In this document: positions 12,060 to 24,189 of the stretch, piece by piece | How positions within the stretch are numbered: position 1 is the stretch's first letter | Layout: every line of letters begins with the position of its first letter | Source of the DNA: Owenia fusiformis | Taxonomy: Eukaryota; Annelida; Polychaeta; Sabellida; Oweniidae | Direction: 5' to 3' | NCBI GenBank assembly: GCA_903813345.2 | Contig: CAIIXF020000006.1 | Location: 11,414,348 to 11,478,347, forward strand | DNA length: 64,000 bases | The notes under the pieces: generated by a model | The model's database searches: none | What the model saw: only the letters and a program-made list of their open reading frames with translations | Told to the model about the DNA's origin: nothing | Position numbers and translations under genes: made by a program

Positions 12060-15000
12060 ATGGCGAAAATTTTAAGAAACAATAAACATGTGGTGTGCAT
12101 TAGTGGCAAATACGTCAATATCTTCAATCTGGGGTGAGTAAATCTATTATCATCTTACAGATAATTTTATGCAAAATATGTTGGTATATTTTTTTAAACA
12201 AAATATGAACAGACAAATGAGGTATAGTGCTTTGAAAATGTTACTCGGAAAAACACTGCCTAGTTTTCAATTACGCATGCGCAGTGAACTAATTTCTAAT
12301 TTCCTGAAGTTTTATTTTGTGAAATATCACAAGAATTTCCCTAATTATCTACTGATTATAAGATTGAATATGATGTTTTAATAATGGCAGCAGCTGCCCC
12401 TCTAGCCGGAGAATTCAGCCATGATTGGCAGGAAAGTGCAGAGTGTTTGACACTGGACTTTGGTCCATTTGAGACAGTACACAGATGGAAACAAATGCCA
12501 GAATGTGATGAATTTGTAGGAGCTAGGCGTAGCAAACACACAGTGGTTGCGTATAAAGAAGCTCTGTATGTATTTGGTGGAGATAATGGAAAGACAATGT
12601 TGAATGACTTGCTGCGCTTTGATGTCAAGGATAAATCATGGGCATGTGCTTTCACAACTGGATACCCGCCAGCTCCCCGGTATCATCATTCTGCCGTCAT
12701 CCATGAAGAAAGCATGTTTGTTTTTGGTGGTTATACAGGAGACATTCATTCAAACTCAAATCTTACAAACAAGAATGACTTATTTGAGTATAAATTTTCA
12801 ACAGGTCAATGGGTTGAATGGAAGTTTGAAGGCCGAATGCCTGTTGCTAGAGCTGCGCATGGAGCGGCAGTTTACGATGGACGTCTATGGATATTTGCTG
12901 GTTATGATGGAAATGCACGTCTAAATGATATGTGGACAATATCTTTGCTAAGCGACACCCGTCATTGGGAAGAGATCAACCAAATTGGGGATATCCCTCC
13001 AACTTGCTGTAATTTTGCCCTTGCTGTTGCCAGACACCATATGTTTGTTTTCTCTGGCCAAAGTGGGGCAAAAATCACCAACAATTTGTTTCAATTTGAT
13101 TTCAAGGACAAACAGTGGACTAAAATCTCTACTGAACATATTCTGAGAGGAGCGCCTCCTCCCCCTGAAAAAAGATATGGCCACACTATGGTAGCATTCG
13201 ATCGCCACTTGTACGTATTTGGAGGTGCTACTGGTCAAACCTTGCCTAATGATTTACATTGCTATGATCTGGACTCACAAACATGGACAGTAATAAAACC
13301 ATCAGCCGATAGCAAAGTTCCAACAGGTCGTTTATTTCATGCTGCAGCTGTCGTTTGTGACGCAATGTATATTTTTGGTGGAACAATCGATAACAATGTA
13401 CGTAGTGGAGAAATCTTTAGATTTCAATTCTCCAGTTATCCCAAATGTACTCTTCATGATGACTATGGGAAATTATTGGAGAGTAAGCAATTCTGTGATG
13501 TGCACTTCATTGTTGGTAAAGACAAAGTTTGTATCCCAGCGCACATTGCAATGGTAGTGTCCCGATCACAGTGGCTCAGAAATAAGATCCGACAAACCAG
13601 AGATCTGCAACAATCGCTAAAAGAAGCAGACTTTGACACTATAACATTATCTCCTCTCCAGGTTAATCTGGTTGATGCCACACCTAAAGCATTTGAAATG
13701 GTGCTGTCATACATATACACCGATCGAATCCAACCTGCCAAGAAAAGTTCAGACACTGGCAACAATGATGTTATTCTTCTTATGATGGATGTCTATAGGC
13801 TCGCGCTTCAATTCAGGATGGTACGCCTTGAGCTCCTATGCGTACAATACCTTGAGGCTTGTATTGGTCACCGCAATGTACTTGTTGCTTTGAGTAATGC
13901 AGCCAAATTGAAATTGGATTTCCTTCGTGAATACTGCCTGAAATTTATTGTCAAGGAGTCTAACTATAATCAGATCGTTATGAGTAAGGAGTTTGAGATC
14001 CTCGATCAGCCTTTGATGGTGGAGATTATCAGACGTCGCCAGTTGCCTCCTGTGCGTCTCCAGGAGCCACAGAATACAGAGAGTCACAATGATAACTGCT
14101 TGGAGAAAGACCTGGAACTGTTCTTGAAATCTCCAGGCATAAGTGGTGATTTCTGTGACATCACACTGATGCTTGATGGTGTGTCAATCCCAGCTCATAA
14201 AGCTATCCTGGCCGCAAGATGCAGCTACTTTGAGTCAATGTTTAGATCATTTATGCCAAAAGACAACACTGTAACAATTGCTATTGGTGACACTGTGCCC
14301 TCAGGCCAGGCATTTGACAGCCTACTTCGCTATATCTACTATGGTGACATCAACATGCCCCCAGAGGACTCCCTCTATCTTTTCTCAGCCCCGCATTTCT
14401 ATGGATTTGCAAACAATCGCTTACAAGCATACTGCAAACAAAACCTTGAGATGAATGTCTCATTCAAAAATGTGGTCCAAATTCTGGAGGCAGCTGATCG
14501 CATACAGGCATCTGATATGAAGAAACATGCACTAAGCATCATTGTGCATCATTATTCAAAGGTTGCTAGGCTACCTGAGGTCCGGCGTCTATCCAGGGAG
14601 CTCTTATTGGACATTATCGATGCCCTTGCCGATGATATGTCAGACTCTAGAATGTGTCAGGATGTTTCTTCTATCAGCCTCAATATGGATGTGAACACAT
14701 AGATATTGTTTGGCACTGTACATGTATAAGTAAAAGACTTGGAAATTAACATGATTAATGAATGTATATAAATCAGAGGAAAGATATTAAAAAACTATAT
14801 TAATTAAAGGAACATCCTTTTTATAATGTCACCACCAAAAGTGGTGACATATTGTTATAGTCTCCAATGTTTTTGGGGACAATGATCAGTGATTGGTGTT
14901 TTGCTGTTGGTGTCATGTGACCTGTTACCAATTTTTACAACTTTCCATAACTTAACAAGTACTTTGACTTCAAACAAATTTTTACTTTCAACATGTAAAC

Positions 15001-18000
15001 ATTTTATGAGTTCCAACACATTTCTGCAGATATCTGTTACCATGGCCACATATTGAAGGCCAAAAAAGGTAAAAAAGGTATTTTTTCAACTTGCTTCAAA
15101 TTTACCAATTTTTTCAAAATCAGTTTCAAGTTCTCAGAAGTTCAAATCTGACTTTAGATTTGACCTTCATCAGTAACAACTGTTACACTTTCATAACCAT
15201 TTGCAGGTTGTGACATTTTGTCATATTAATGACTTGTGATTAAGGCCTTTTAACATTTTGTAAACCGTTACCTATATACCTTGACAATTGTGAATTTCCT
15301 GGAAATTGAACCAAAAGTATGTACATAATTTATAAAATTGTTTATACTAGAATTTGGTATATCTTTTAAACATTATATTCTGTTATAGCATGGGCTTTCA
15401 AGAAAGCCAATGGTTATAGTAATTGAAATTAAGATTTGAATCAGCAGCAAGTTGCGTATTTAAAGGTTCTTCAAAACCTTATAATTTTTACATACATCTA
15501 ACCTCACAAAAGATTGTATTAGTAATAGCAGGACACATTTAATATCATGAGATCCTTGATTATGAATGGTAGTATCTACTTTATAGATACAACATGTACA
15601 TGTATAACTAGAAATGTTGCCCAGGCCTTGTGCCTGCTTTGTTATTGTATTATGTTATTGTAATTAGAAAATAAACATGCAATATATTATCTTATATTAA
15701 CTATTTACACTGTCACTTATCAGGCGATTATACTGATATATTGTCTATCAGGAATATGTCTCGATTGTATAAGATTGCCATGTTTCTAGGCCTATGGTCA
15801 CCTCAATTGATACAATGTAAATTGTGAGATTGATTGACATGTATCAGATATATGCCAATCAAAGAACTTTGGAAGACCTTTCCAATGGTATATCACACTT
15901 GGTACCATACATCTTGGTTTTGGCTGTAGAGGGGGGGTACGGGACTTATTTGACACCCTGTATATGTTCTTGAACATATTATTTTCACCATTTTATGCCT
16001 ATTTTCTCAGAAGTCCAACAGTTTTGACTTTATATCTGGATATATGTCTCTGATTAAGGCTATCTTGCAAAAACTGGGTTTTCTGTTTTTCAGTTCTAAT
16101 GGATTTGGACATTCCTGCATCTTATATCTTCTATTTGATCAGATATCACGACCCTTTTTTCTCAAATGAGTTGAAAGCCCATGGTTGTACAGTGTTTGTT
16201 TCATCTCAAGTGATAATGTTATTCTCATTCTGCTTATGTATCAGAGTGGTCTTTCCAAGCATCATATTACTTGTCTCACCTATTTTTCTAATAATTCTTA
16301 TTAATTTTCCCTATAATTCCAGTATTCTGATAAGAGATGTATAAATCTGGCTATAATTTTCAGCCAAATATTTTTAGTCCATGATCTTGCCTTATACAGG
16401 GTTCTGCATTAAGATTGAAAACATGATTGACACACAGATTGGCAGTCAGCTGATCACCAGTAGGAACTATTTTTCAAGTGAATTGTCAATTGAGTAAAGA
16501 GCATTTGATAACTTAATTTTAAAGCAAAGCACTTACCAAATGAACCTTTATTTTATTCAGGGATGAAAACCAAAGAACACTATGTTGCGATCCAACAGAC
16601 TTAAAAGACACTCAAAGAGAAACTGATGATGCAAAAACTGAAGAAGAGAAGCCAGAGAAATCTGAATCGGATGGTGAAGATGGAGAAAAATCTAAAAATG
16701 GTACAGCTAAGGGGTAAGTTAATCATTGCGCTGAACATTAACTATCTTGTTTGAGTTGCAAAAATGTATCTTTGCTATTATTGGCTTATGTTTTGAATTT
16801 TGATCAAAGATGTTGGTGTTGTTCAATTTACACAAAAGAATGTTTCTTCAGTAGTGAGTCCTTATAGTTTTTTATCGTGGTGACACTGCAGTAAAACCAA
16901 AAGGCACATTATCCACACACAAGTAATAATTAAGGATTTAAGCCTTGGACTCAGTGCATTGTGTGCTGAACCATTCCACAAAGATGTTGTTTCCAAATCT
17001 TTGCATGACCCCGCAGGGGGAATGCAAAGTTTAGGAAACAACATCTGAGTGGAATGAAGCAGCCACAATGCATTGAGTCTTGGGCTTAAATTCTTTTCAC
17101 ACATTGCAAAATATTTTCTATAAAATCACCTAAAAGATACAAAATCACTAAAAGAGCATATTTTCATTGAAACATTTTGCAAGGATCAAGTATTGGAAAA
17201 CTCAATTTCAATCTCAATCGCTTAGCAACTGTACACAACAAATGCGTTATTGATATTTCACACATTGTTCATTATGTGATCACTCTGTTCAGATTGGCTG
17301 GAATCAGACACACCTTCTCTAGCTATGTGTGAATACCTCATTAATATCTTCCATGTTCTTACCAATTGCAATTGTTATTCAGGTCTAAGTGTACATCAGG
17401 GAGTGATGCTATCCTGACTTGTGGGTTCTCCTCTACTGGCAGATACTTTGCTGTTTGTGATGACCACAAGAGGTTAACACTATGGGATGCCACAGAAGAC
17501 TGGAAACAGCTGAGTGTCAGGTATAATAAATGGCTTTTGGCAGGCATGGTTTTATCAACAACATTTTATGAGCTCATATTATAAATCAATGGAATCGCCC
17601 ATTTCTCCATCTATCTTGCCATCCTTCAGTCCATCTGTCACCAATTTTTGAAAGAATGAGAACTCCTTTCATCTAAACCAATGCTCATAGCCATATGTAC
17701 CATTTGATCCAGTTTACCTCTTTTTGAAGAAATTGGCTTTTTTGTCATCAAAATATAACATTTCTTACAATATACAAGTCTATATCATATCAGAGGAGGT
17801 CATACACGGATTTTCTCTTATATGAATAAACTAGGCTTATGTTCATACTAAAGTGCTTAATTAACAAATGCGTGCTTAGATTTGTCAGAGTCAAGAATCA
17901 CCCCCTCCCCTCCTCTATTTACCCACATCCCTCCTTAACTTCATTCTTTATTCCAGGACTGTGTTACGGAGGTCATCAACATTGACATTCAGCCAAAAGG

Positions 18001-21000
18001 AAGACAATGTAATCATAGGAGACAAATCTGGGGATGTCTTCACATTCTCGACAAAAAATTGTGAACAACCAGGACAACTCATCCTAGGACATTTATCACT
18101 CCTCCTAGACACAGTAAGGCTGTTATGTTATGAGTTATTTTGGTGCTGTGCAAAACAATTCTTGTGTCTGATTATCATAGAATATGCTTGATAACAAACT
18201 TATGACTTATATCTAAAAGCAAGAAGTTTAGTTAATAGGGTATTACGGTTCAGCCACAATTCGTCAATTTGACATTATAGATTGGTTATCATGCATACCA
18301 TTGCACTCCAAGAGTCACTAGAGAATCATGTTATACCCCATTTATCCCCTCTCAAAGAGGTACTACAGTAGTACTTGCTTCTGTACTTTTTAGATTGTAA
18401 CCAAGAATGATGAATTCATAATCACAAGTGACAAAGATGAGAAGATCCGTGTGAGCCGCTATCCTAATGGATATACCATAGAGAGTTATTGTCTCGGACA
18501 CACACAGTATGTCACTGCTCTCTGCTATGTGGAGGATGTGGATCTATTGATATCTGGAGCTGGGGTGAGTTTTAATCTTTTGTACATTATAGAAAATTAT
18601 TCTACCTTAAATCAAAATATGTTTTTTAATTGATCAGTCAGTACTAAATGAATGTTTTACTATACAGTTAAATATTCATTTTGTCACAAATCTACATCTT
18701 CCTAATAAGAGTCTAATTCAGTTGATTTAAAGACTATAAATAAACATAAATAAATACATTTCCCAATGTAAAAATATCAAGGGGTACCAACCTTGTCTCC
18801 CTAACTGACAGTGCTACCTTAATGGAAGAATCTTCTCTTGTTCAGTCACTTACTGACAAACCTGTCATATGTCTATATTACCAAAGGTGAACCTCTCAAA
18901 CATCAAAAATGTCAATGTGAATCTCTCATATTTCCATTCTAGGACTCCACCATAAGAGGATGGTCCTATAAACAGGGTGAGGAGCTCTGTTGTATTGACT
19001 GCAGAAACGACCTTGAACTTGAAGCTCAACCAGATGAGAAGGAAAACACTGATGGTCTTGTTGTAAAATCTTTAAAGTATTCCAGTAAACACAACTTACT
19101 AGCTGTAGGAATATATAAGTGAGTTTTTATTGCTCTATGTTATATAGATGTGCAATACAAAATACTTGTAGAAATCAAATCTGTCATCAAATGATGTATT
19201 CAGCTCTTTCAATTTTATTTAGAAATGTGTTTGGCATATTCAGCCACATGTGAAACCGGTTTGTACAAATACACCCATTTTCTGTATAATTCATGTTTTC
19301 CACCATGTGTTGATTCAACTGTTAGCAGGCACAGTACCACAGGAATCTAATACTGGGAAAAGGCTACTAATCCCAAATTCCCATGAAAGATTTTCTGTAA
19401 TTTATGTTGATTTTGTAGGCATAGCAAAATACTGATATACAAGATTGATGCAACATCAAGTCCTCAACTTCAGTTCCACCAAGCCATTCAAACTCCAGAG
19501 AATGTCTTAGAACTATGTTTTGATGAGGAAGGATATCTCTGGGTGTTAATGGGTGAGGAAAGTAGATCTGTACAAGTGTATCAGATAACAGAACAATCAA
19601 TTTGTGTAAGTATTTTAACAAAAAATAACTAATTATTTGAAAGTAGTAGTATATTGTTTATTAAAGTCTCACATGTCTCTTGGACATCAAGCCATTGCCT
19701 GCTGAGCAGAGACTATAAAATTTAGTACATTAAAATTCTTCTTTTTTTAAATCACTAAAGTCAATTAAAAACTGTATTCTGATTTGAAAGCTTCATCGAG
19801 TTTTCGGCCCTTATGAAAATACATAAAACTTTAAACCTAGCAGAAGCTCATTGTATTTTAGTGTGAAAAATCAAAGGTTAGAAAAGTACTGTGTTATATT
19901 TGTCTATGTGTAAACATTACATTATTCAAATCATTCCTTATATTTGAATGTCATATGACTAGGACCAAAAAACATATATTTTGTTGTTGTAAATTGATAT
20001 ATCAGTACTATCATTTCCCTCCCATATTCTCCTTCAGGAGCTGTTAAAAGAAGAGCATTGTACAACAGATTCTAACAAGGAGACTCTGAGAACAGTAGCT
20101 TATATCAACACTCAAGAGGACATTCTGAAAAAATGTAAGTTACATGTATATGCAGATTTCAAGTACAGAATAATTTTGATGGGTCAAATAGCAGGGTTCC
20201 TACAGACTTTTGGAAATGCCAGGCACATATGTCTTTATTTGAATTCAAGAATTTCCGAAGAAATGGTAAGGGTCTGGAATATTAGAATTTTGAAAATACT
20301 TAAGAACATTTTGAAAAGGTAAAAATAGGACCACAAACTAATGAGATGAAATGACATTTGTCGCTTTTATTTTTGTCGCTTTTATTTTTTACCTGAAGGG
20401 GGAAACCAGAAGTAAGGCCTGTTCAAAGTTATTGATTAGATTCCTGGACTTAATGGAGGCTACATGAAGTAGGACAATCGGGGTGTTAATATTTTTGCCT
20501 GGACTTCCTTTTGAAATATCTGAAAGAACCCTGAATATTATTGTGTTATTTTTAGTGAAGAGGGTGGACTTTTTAAATTGATTTAAATTACTTCTCAAAA
20601 ATTCATTGATACTCTGACTCTGAAGCCTTTTAAGTGATTGAATGTGTAAAAAGGAGTTCATTTGTTTCTAATGTATAAAGTACATATTAAGTATAAAGGA
20701 GTTGCCCAGCATGGTTTTTGGCCTTCTCTTAGTTTAAAAGTCTGATTTAATTGTCACAGTTTGAGGGCTAAATCATGTAAAATGGACCTGCTGTTTTGTT
20801 GATCCCACAAAGGGATATATATGCAATTATAGGATCAGTCAATGATTTACTATATGCTTACTCTAGATGAATTAAGCTTTAAGTAGTTTAGCTTCTTGGT
20901 TTATCTCATCAATGTAAATGCACCTGATGTTGCAGCATATCATAAGCTGAAATAAGACTCATCTTTCAACTATTTATGTTATCACCACAAGTGGTGACAT

Positions 21001-21610
21001 GTTTTTATAGTCTCCAACTTTTTGTGGATGGTATTCAGCATTCAGTGCTTGGTGTTTGGCATCTGTAACAAATGGCAGGTGGTGGCATTTTGCGTACTAA
21101 GGCCTTGTGTTTACAAAACAAATGTTGCCGGATTCAGTACAGCACATGAAAACAAAAAAACATCTTTATTATCTCTTGACTTCTGCGTTGAAATCCATTT
21201 ATAACTCTTTATTTTTTATATTTTATCTATTTTATAAGAGTGCATGCAGGTCAGAAATGCACCTCCTTCAAATAATTGGAGAAAAATGTCAAAACTGATC
21301 ATATCTACTCAAACATTTTATATACTATTGTAATTTTCTGATTCCATATTTCCATATTCCAGCATCATTAGAACCTGAAAATTTGTTTGAACATTTGCAC
21401 AAGCTGAAAGTTGGATCCAAAACATTTATGAGCGAATACTATGATAAAAAAGAAAAGCGTATTGAGACTGAAAAGGAGAAATATAAACAAAATCAGCAAA
21501 AAAGACAACAAAGACGGCGTGGTGGGAAACGTAGCAACAAAAATAGAGAAACTGAGGACACAACAGAAGTGGAACTGAGTGAGAAAAAAGCTAAAAGTGA
21601 AATGTCTTAG
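12060..21610 (+). CDS. WDR4: WDR4, non-catalytic WD-repeat subunit of the tRNA m7G46 methyltransferase
   Basis: Nine exons: 12060-12133, 16561-16713, 17383-17520, 17957-18113, 18394-18564, 18943-19118, 19419-19605, 20038-20134 and 21363-21610. They total 1401 nt and give 466 residues with every intron phase matching. WDR4 (yeast Trm82) scaffolds METTL1 for N7-guanosine methylation of tRNA. WD-repeat signatures include [17 protein letters not shown], the highly conserved [32 protein letters not shown], and DSTIRGWSY. The acidic insert coded by exon 2 (residues about 26-75, many Glu/Asp/Lys) and the Lys/Arg-rich tail (AKSEMS end) are poorly conserved regions of the family. The length is close to the animal family (about 400-460 aa). 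Intron 1 (4.4 kb) contains the whole LZTR1 gene. An AATAAA lies 18 bp past the stop. Confidence 0.95.
12384..14702 (+). CDS. LZTR1: LZTR1, Kelch-BTB-BACK adaptor of CUL3 ubiquitin ligase, single exon
   Basis: An uninterrupted 772-residue frame. The first ATG follows an in-frame stop at 12342. Six Kelch blades span about residues 34-345 (repeated VFGG, with [19 protein letters not shown] and [18 protein letters not shown]). Two BTB-BACK modules follow, the first near residue 364 ([14 protein letters not shown]) and the second near 585 ([20 protein letters not shown]). LZTR1 recruits RAS-family GTPases such as RIT1 and MRAS to CUL3 for ubiquitylation. It is shorter than the human protein (840 aa), mainly from a loop between late Kelch blades. 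The gene lies wholly inside WDR4 intron 1 on the same strand and has no introns, whereas vertebrate LZTR1 has about 20. It looks intact and functional. A retrocopy origin is possible, but no poly(A) tract or target duplication is obvious. Confidence 0.96.
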   Translation: MAAAAPLAGEFSHDWQESAECLTLDFGPFETVHRWKQMPECDEFVGARRSKHTVVAYKEALYVFGGDNGKTMLNDLLRFDVKDKSWACAFTTGYPPAPRYHHSAVIHEESMFVFGGYTGDIHSNSNLTNKNDLFEYKFSTGQWVEWKFEGRMPVARAAHGAAVYDGRLWIFAGYDGNARLNDMWTISLLSDTRHWEEINQIGDIPPTCCNFALAVARHHMFVFSGQSGAKITNNLFQFDFKDKQWTKISTEHILRGAPPPPEKRYGHTMVAFDRHLYVFGGATGQTLPNDLHCYDLDSQTWTVIKPSADSKVPTGRLFHAAAVVCDAMYIFGGTIDNNVRSGEIFRFQFSSYPKCTLHDDYGKLLESKQFCDVHFIVGKDKVCIPAHIAMVVSRSQWLRNKIRQTRDLQQSLKEADFDTITLSPLQVNLVDATPKAFEMVLSYIYTDRIQPAKKSSDTGNNDVILLMMDVYRLALQFRMVRLELLCVQYLEACIGHRNVLVALSNAAKLKLDFLREYCLKFIVKESNYNQIVMSKEFEILDQPLMVEIIRRRQLPPVRLQEPQNTESHNDNCLEKDLELFLKSPGISGDFCDITLMLDGVSIPAHKAILAARCSYFESMFRSFMPKDNTVTIAIGDTVPSGQAFDSLLRYIYYGDINMPPEDSLYLFSAPHFYGFANNRLQAYCKQNLEMNVSFKNVVQILEAADRIQASDMKKHALSIIVHHYSKVARLPEVRRLSRELLLDIIDALADDMSDSRMCQDVSSISLNMDVNT
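14825..15235. repeat. Interspersed repeat beginning with the palindrome GTCACCACnnnnGTGGTGAC
   Basis: It starts ATGTCACCACCAAAAGTGGTGACAT, a near-perfect palindrome, then TTTATAGTCTCCAA-like text. Related pieces occur at 20985-21090 (same orientation: CACCACAAGTGGTGACATG, then TATAGTCTCCAACTTTT), at 5375-5530 (opposite orientation, sharing the AGAACTTGTAGATGATTTTG block), and around 1000-1080. The ends are not defined. Part of WDR4 intron 1, downstream of LZTR1. Confidence 0.55.
15766..15960. mobile_element. Half copy of the CAGGGTGTCAAATAAG element
   Basis: This stretch aligns with 2135-2329 of the first element (shared text such as GCCATGTTTCTAGGC and GGTCACCTCAATTGATACAATG) and ends GGGACTTATTTGACACCCTG next to TATA. 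The left half of the element is missing. Located in WDR4 intron 1. Confidence 0.8.
16931..17097. repeat. Imperfect palindrome of about 165 bp in WDR4 intron 2
   Basis: The left arm has GGATTTAAGCCTTGGACTCA, GTGCATTGTG and GATGTTGTTTCC. The right arm carries the complements in reverse order: GGAAACAACATC, CACAATGCATTGAGTCTTGG and GCTTAAATTC. The central loop is around GACCCCGCAGGGGG. It could be a short foldback element; no target duplication is clear. Confidence 0.7.
20191..20533. mobile_element. Possible hAT-like MITE in WDR4 intron 8
   Basis: CAGGGTTCCTACAGAC at the left and TCTGAAAGAACCCTG at the right form an imperfect inverted pair, with a further match between TGGAAATGCCAGGC and GCCTGGACTTCCTTTTGAAAT. 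No 8-bp duplication is recognisable, so the call is tentative. Confidence 0.45.
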
Positions 21611-21627
21611 TAATGAATTTTTATTGG

Positions 21628-21633
21628 AATAAA
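21628..21633 (+). terminator. WDR4 polyadenylation signal AATAAA
   Basis: A canonical AATAAA hexamer 18 bp after the WDR4 stop codon. It implies a very short 3' untranslated region, and TATTGTTTTTAAT-type T-rich sequence follows about 40 bp later. Confidence 0.6.
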
Positions 21634-21841
21634 AATATAATATTGCGATTAATTACCATCTAGTTTGCTCAGTATTGTTTTTAATAATATGTCCGACTCC
21701 ACATTTTTCAACTTCATGTAGTGAGCCTAACATCTTATTCCTGGGAAATGCCAAGACTTACTTTTTAATACACATTTTAGCATCTATAAATAGAAGCTTC
21801 CATTAAGAGTGAATGTCCTCATATCAAGAAAATAAGAATTT

Positions 21842-22292
21842 TGACCAATAAATCAGATGCGAGTAGGTAGTTACCAGATTCACCACCAGGTGGCTCGTTC
21901 GGGTCAGATAGCATGGCGGATATAGGAGAAAGTTCCCTTTAACTTAAATGGCATCTGTTTTAATATTCAATGTTCATATAACCCTTATGTATCTAATAGT
22001 TATGCAAATTGAAATATGTCCAGTAAAAGAAAATGTTATCAATCCAATACAAGAAAAGATATTTCACTTTTTGTGATTTGGTAACATGTGGTCTATGGGG
22101 AATCAACCCGAACAAGAAGTCACATTTTCAAAAAAAATTAAATTTTCAAAGTTGATAAACAATTTTCGAAACCATATTTCTAGATGTACTTTTACATGCA
22201 GATTTCAAATATGACATCACTTTGACTGAATTTTGAATATTTAATGACGTAAATCAAGATTATTTCTACTCGCACCTAGTCTATTGATGGTC
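21842..22292. mobile_element. TIR element with GATGCGAGTAG ends, copy 1
   Basis: Ends are GACCAATAAATCAGATGCGA at the left and, at the right, CTACTCGCACCTAGTC followed by TATTGATGGTC. The interior contains GTGATTTGGTAACATGTGG and the phrase AATTTTGAATATTTAATGAC. A second copy in the opposite orientation is at 44027-44446. Neither encodes a protein. Confidence 0.7.
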
Positions 22293-22679
22293 TTTAATAT
22301 AATTCCTCATTTGTATTTATTATATACCCCATATGTGTTCTAGATGCCCATTGGCTTATTCATGGTCACATGATATGAAATAGAACTTATTCTCTGGAAA
22401 GTCCTAAATCCATGCTTGCAGGGAAGATAAAAAGGACTAATGGCTAATTTATATAATAAAACAAAAACAGTATCTGCCACATTTTTGGAAAATAGTGCAA
22501 ACACCATCCATGGTAGACTTGGTAGTCAAAAGTATAACAGTATGGGCTTCTCTTGAAAGTCCATGATTATATCAATAATGTCGGCAGTGCTTGACAGTTT
22601 GGGACATTTACATTTCCCCTTAACATTTACAATATAGTTAGCAATCCCACGGTGATGTTTTGTTTAATTTAATATAGGG

Positions 22680-23340
22680 AATGCCTCCGTCTGTCCATCC
22701 GTACATACATCTGTACGTACCTACGTCCGTCCAGGCAATTACTCAAATACCATTGGCCCGATTTAATTCATATTTTGTACACATATACCCTATGGGGGTA
22801 GAAGTTCTGCTCGAAAGCTGATTTTCAAAATAGCCGCTCATTTAAAAATGGCGGCCATTTTAGTGCCGATTTTATATTAGTTTAGGTGCAATATGTAAAA
22901 CTGTAATAGCAATATGTTTTAAATGTAAAAAAATTATATAGGACATTAATAAAGCTAGAAATGTAGATATTAAAGAAGCACATGGCAGCCTCTTGAAAAA
23001 TGGCGGCCTTTACTCGTTATTTTACGATTTTTGCTGTAATTCGAAGAGTATTAGAGTGATTTTGTTCATATTTGCTATGTGAATGCTATAAGCTTGGCAC
23101 ACTGTCTAATGGCACTTTTGGTAGAAGGCGGCCATTTTGAAAAATGGTGGCCATTTTAACGTATTTTACTATAACTCGAAAAGTAGTGGAGCGATTTTGT
23201 TCATATTTGGTATGTGAATCCTATAAGCATGGCACAATGTATTATGACACTTTTGGTAGAAGGTGGCCATTTTGAAAAATGGCTGCCATTTTTTGCTAAT
23301 TACATGTAATTAACTTTGTAAAAATGCCAGCCATGGCTGT
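22680..23340 (+). repeat. GGCGGCCATTTT-type interspersed repeat, copy 2
   Basis: Opposite in orientation to the copy at 600-1010 and longer. It contains a degraded GTCC microsatellite (22690-22735), TACCCTATGGGGGTAGAAG, and a 131-bp unit repeated in tandem (about 23041-23171 and 23172-23300). Each unit has GATTTTGTTCATATTT and GGCGGCCATTTTGAAAAATG or a variant. Confidence 0.7.
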
Positions 23341-23609
23341 TCGATGGGATTTGCTATGCTTTGGCGTTGCTGTTGTCTAGTTGGACATTTGTTTCAAGCT
23401 ATGATAATGACAGCTAACTAATAAATAATCTGCTTCCTCAGGGGGACCACCAAGAAGGGGCTGGTTGTAAAAATTATGCATTGTACTTAAGGTCACAGCC
23501 AATGCCAACCTACATGTACATGTTACACTGCTATATTGATTACCAATTCCACTTTGTCTACATTGGTTTTTGCATAAATATTTAAACCAATTAAAGGTTA
23601 AGTTATCAG

Positions 23610-24185
23610 TACAGTAAAACCTGTCTTAGTGCAGTCAGTGAAGTAATTTAGGCTATGTTGTTTTGACGATCGAGACCCCATAAAATATGATTACTTTATT
23701 GTTAAATGTTACAAAATGTTGATGTCTAGTTTGGTAGCGCTACTGAGTTGGATTTTAGCAATTAAATGATTATAAAATCAAAGATGTAGTTAGAAACATC
23801 GACTTGAAAACAATTGCAATTTCTCCATTGATGTCCAACAAGTTCAAAAATCATGAGTCGTGACAATAAAAAAGAAAGCTTATTGAGACTGAAAAGGAAA
23901 AATATAAACAAAATCAGCAAAAGAAACTGTGGTGTTGATTATCAGGAAGATTGACTTCGATGATTTAGTCGCTGTCAAGTGCAATGTTGCTAACTCAATG
24001 ACACAAAGTTTTATTGGGTCGGGCTTAAAGTCATTTATGTCAATTTTTTTGTTTATACACTACAGAAAACAGTGGCATGTTTCAACAGAGAATTCCTGAA
24101 TTGAGGAAAAGTCAGAGAATTTTGATGTGAAAACTGGCAACCCTTCAGACTAAAGAGGTGTTCTCTACACACAGGTTTTACTGTA
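23610..24185. mobile_element. ACAGTAAAACCTGT TIR element carrying a WDR4 exon 9 fragment
   Basis: Bounded by TACAGTAAAACCTGTCTTAG at 23610 and CACAGGTTTTACTGTA ending at 24185. Inside, 23864-23927 closely matches WDR4 coding sequence at about 21442-21505 (shared words AAAAAAGAAA, TATTGAGACTGAAAAGG, AAATATAAACAAAATCAGC). The frame around the fragment is not maintained. Confidence 0.7.
23864..23927 (+). pseudogene. WDR4 exon 9 fragment
   Basis: About 60 bp nearly identical to the Lys/Glu-rich stretch of the last WDR4 exon, including the codons for [14 protein letters not shown], 2.4 kb downstream of the source. Small insertions and deletions, for example the loss of CG after AAAG, break the frame. 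It lacks the flanking parts of the exon, so it is a captured or duplicated fragment and not a second gene. Confidence 0.75.
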
Positions 24186-24189
24186 TCTA

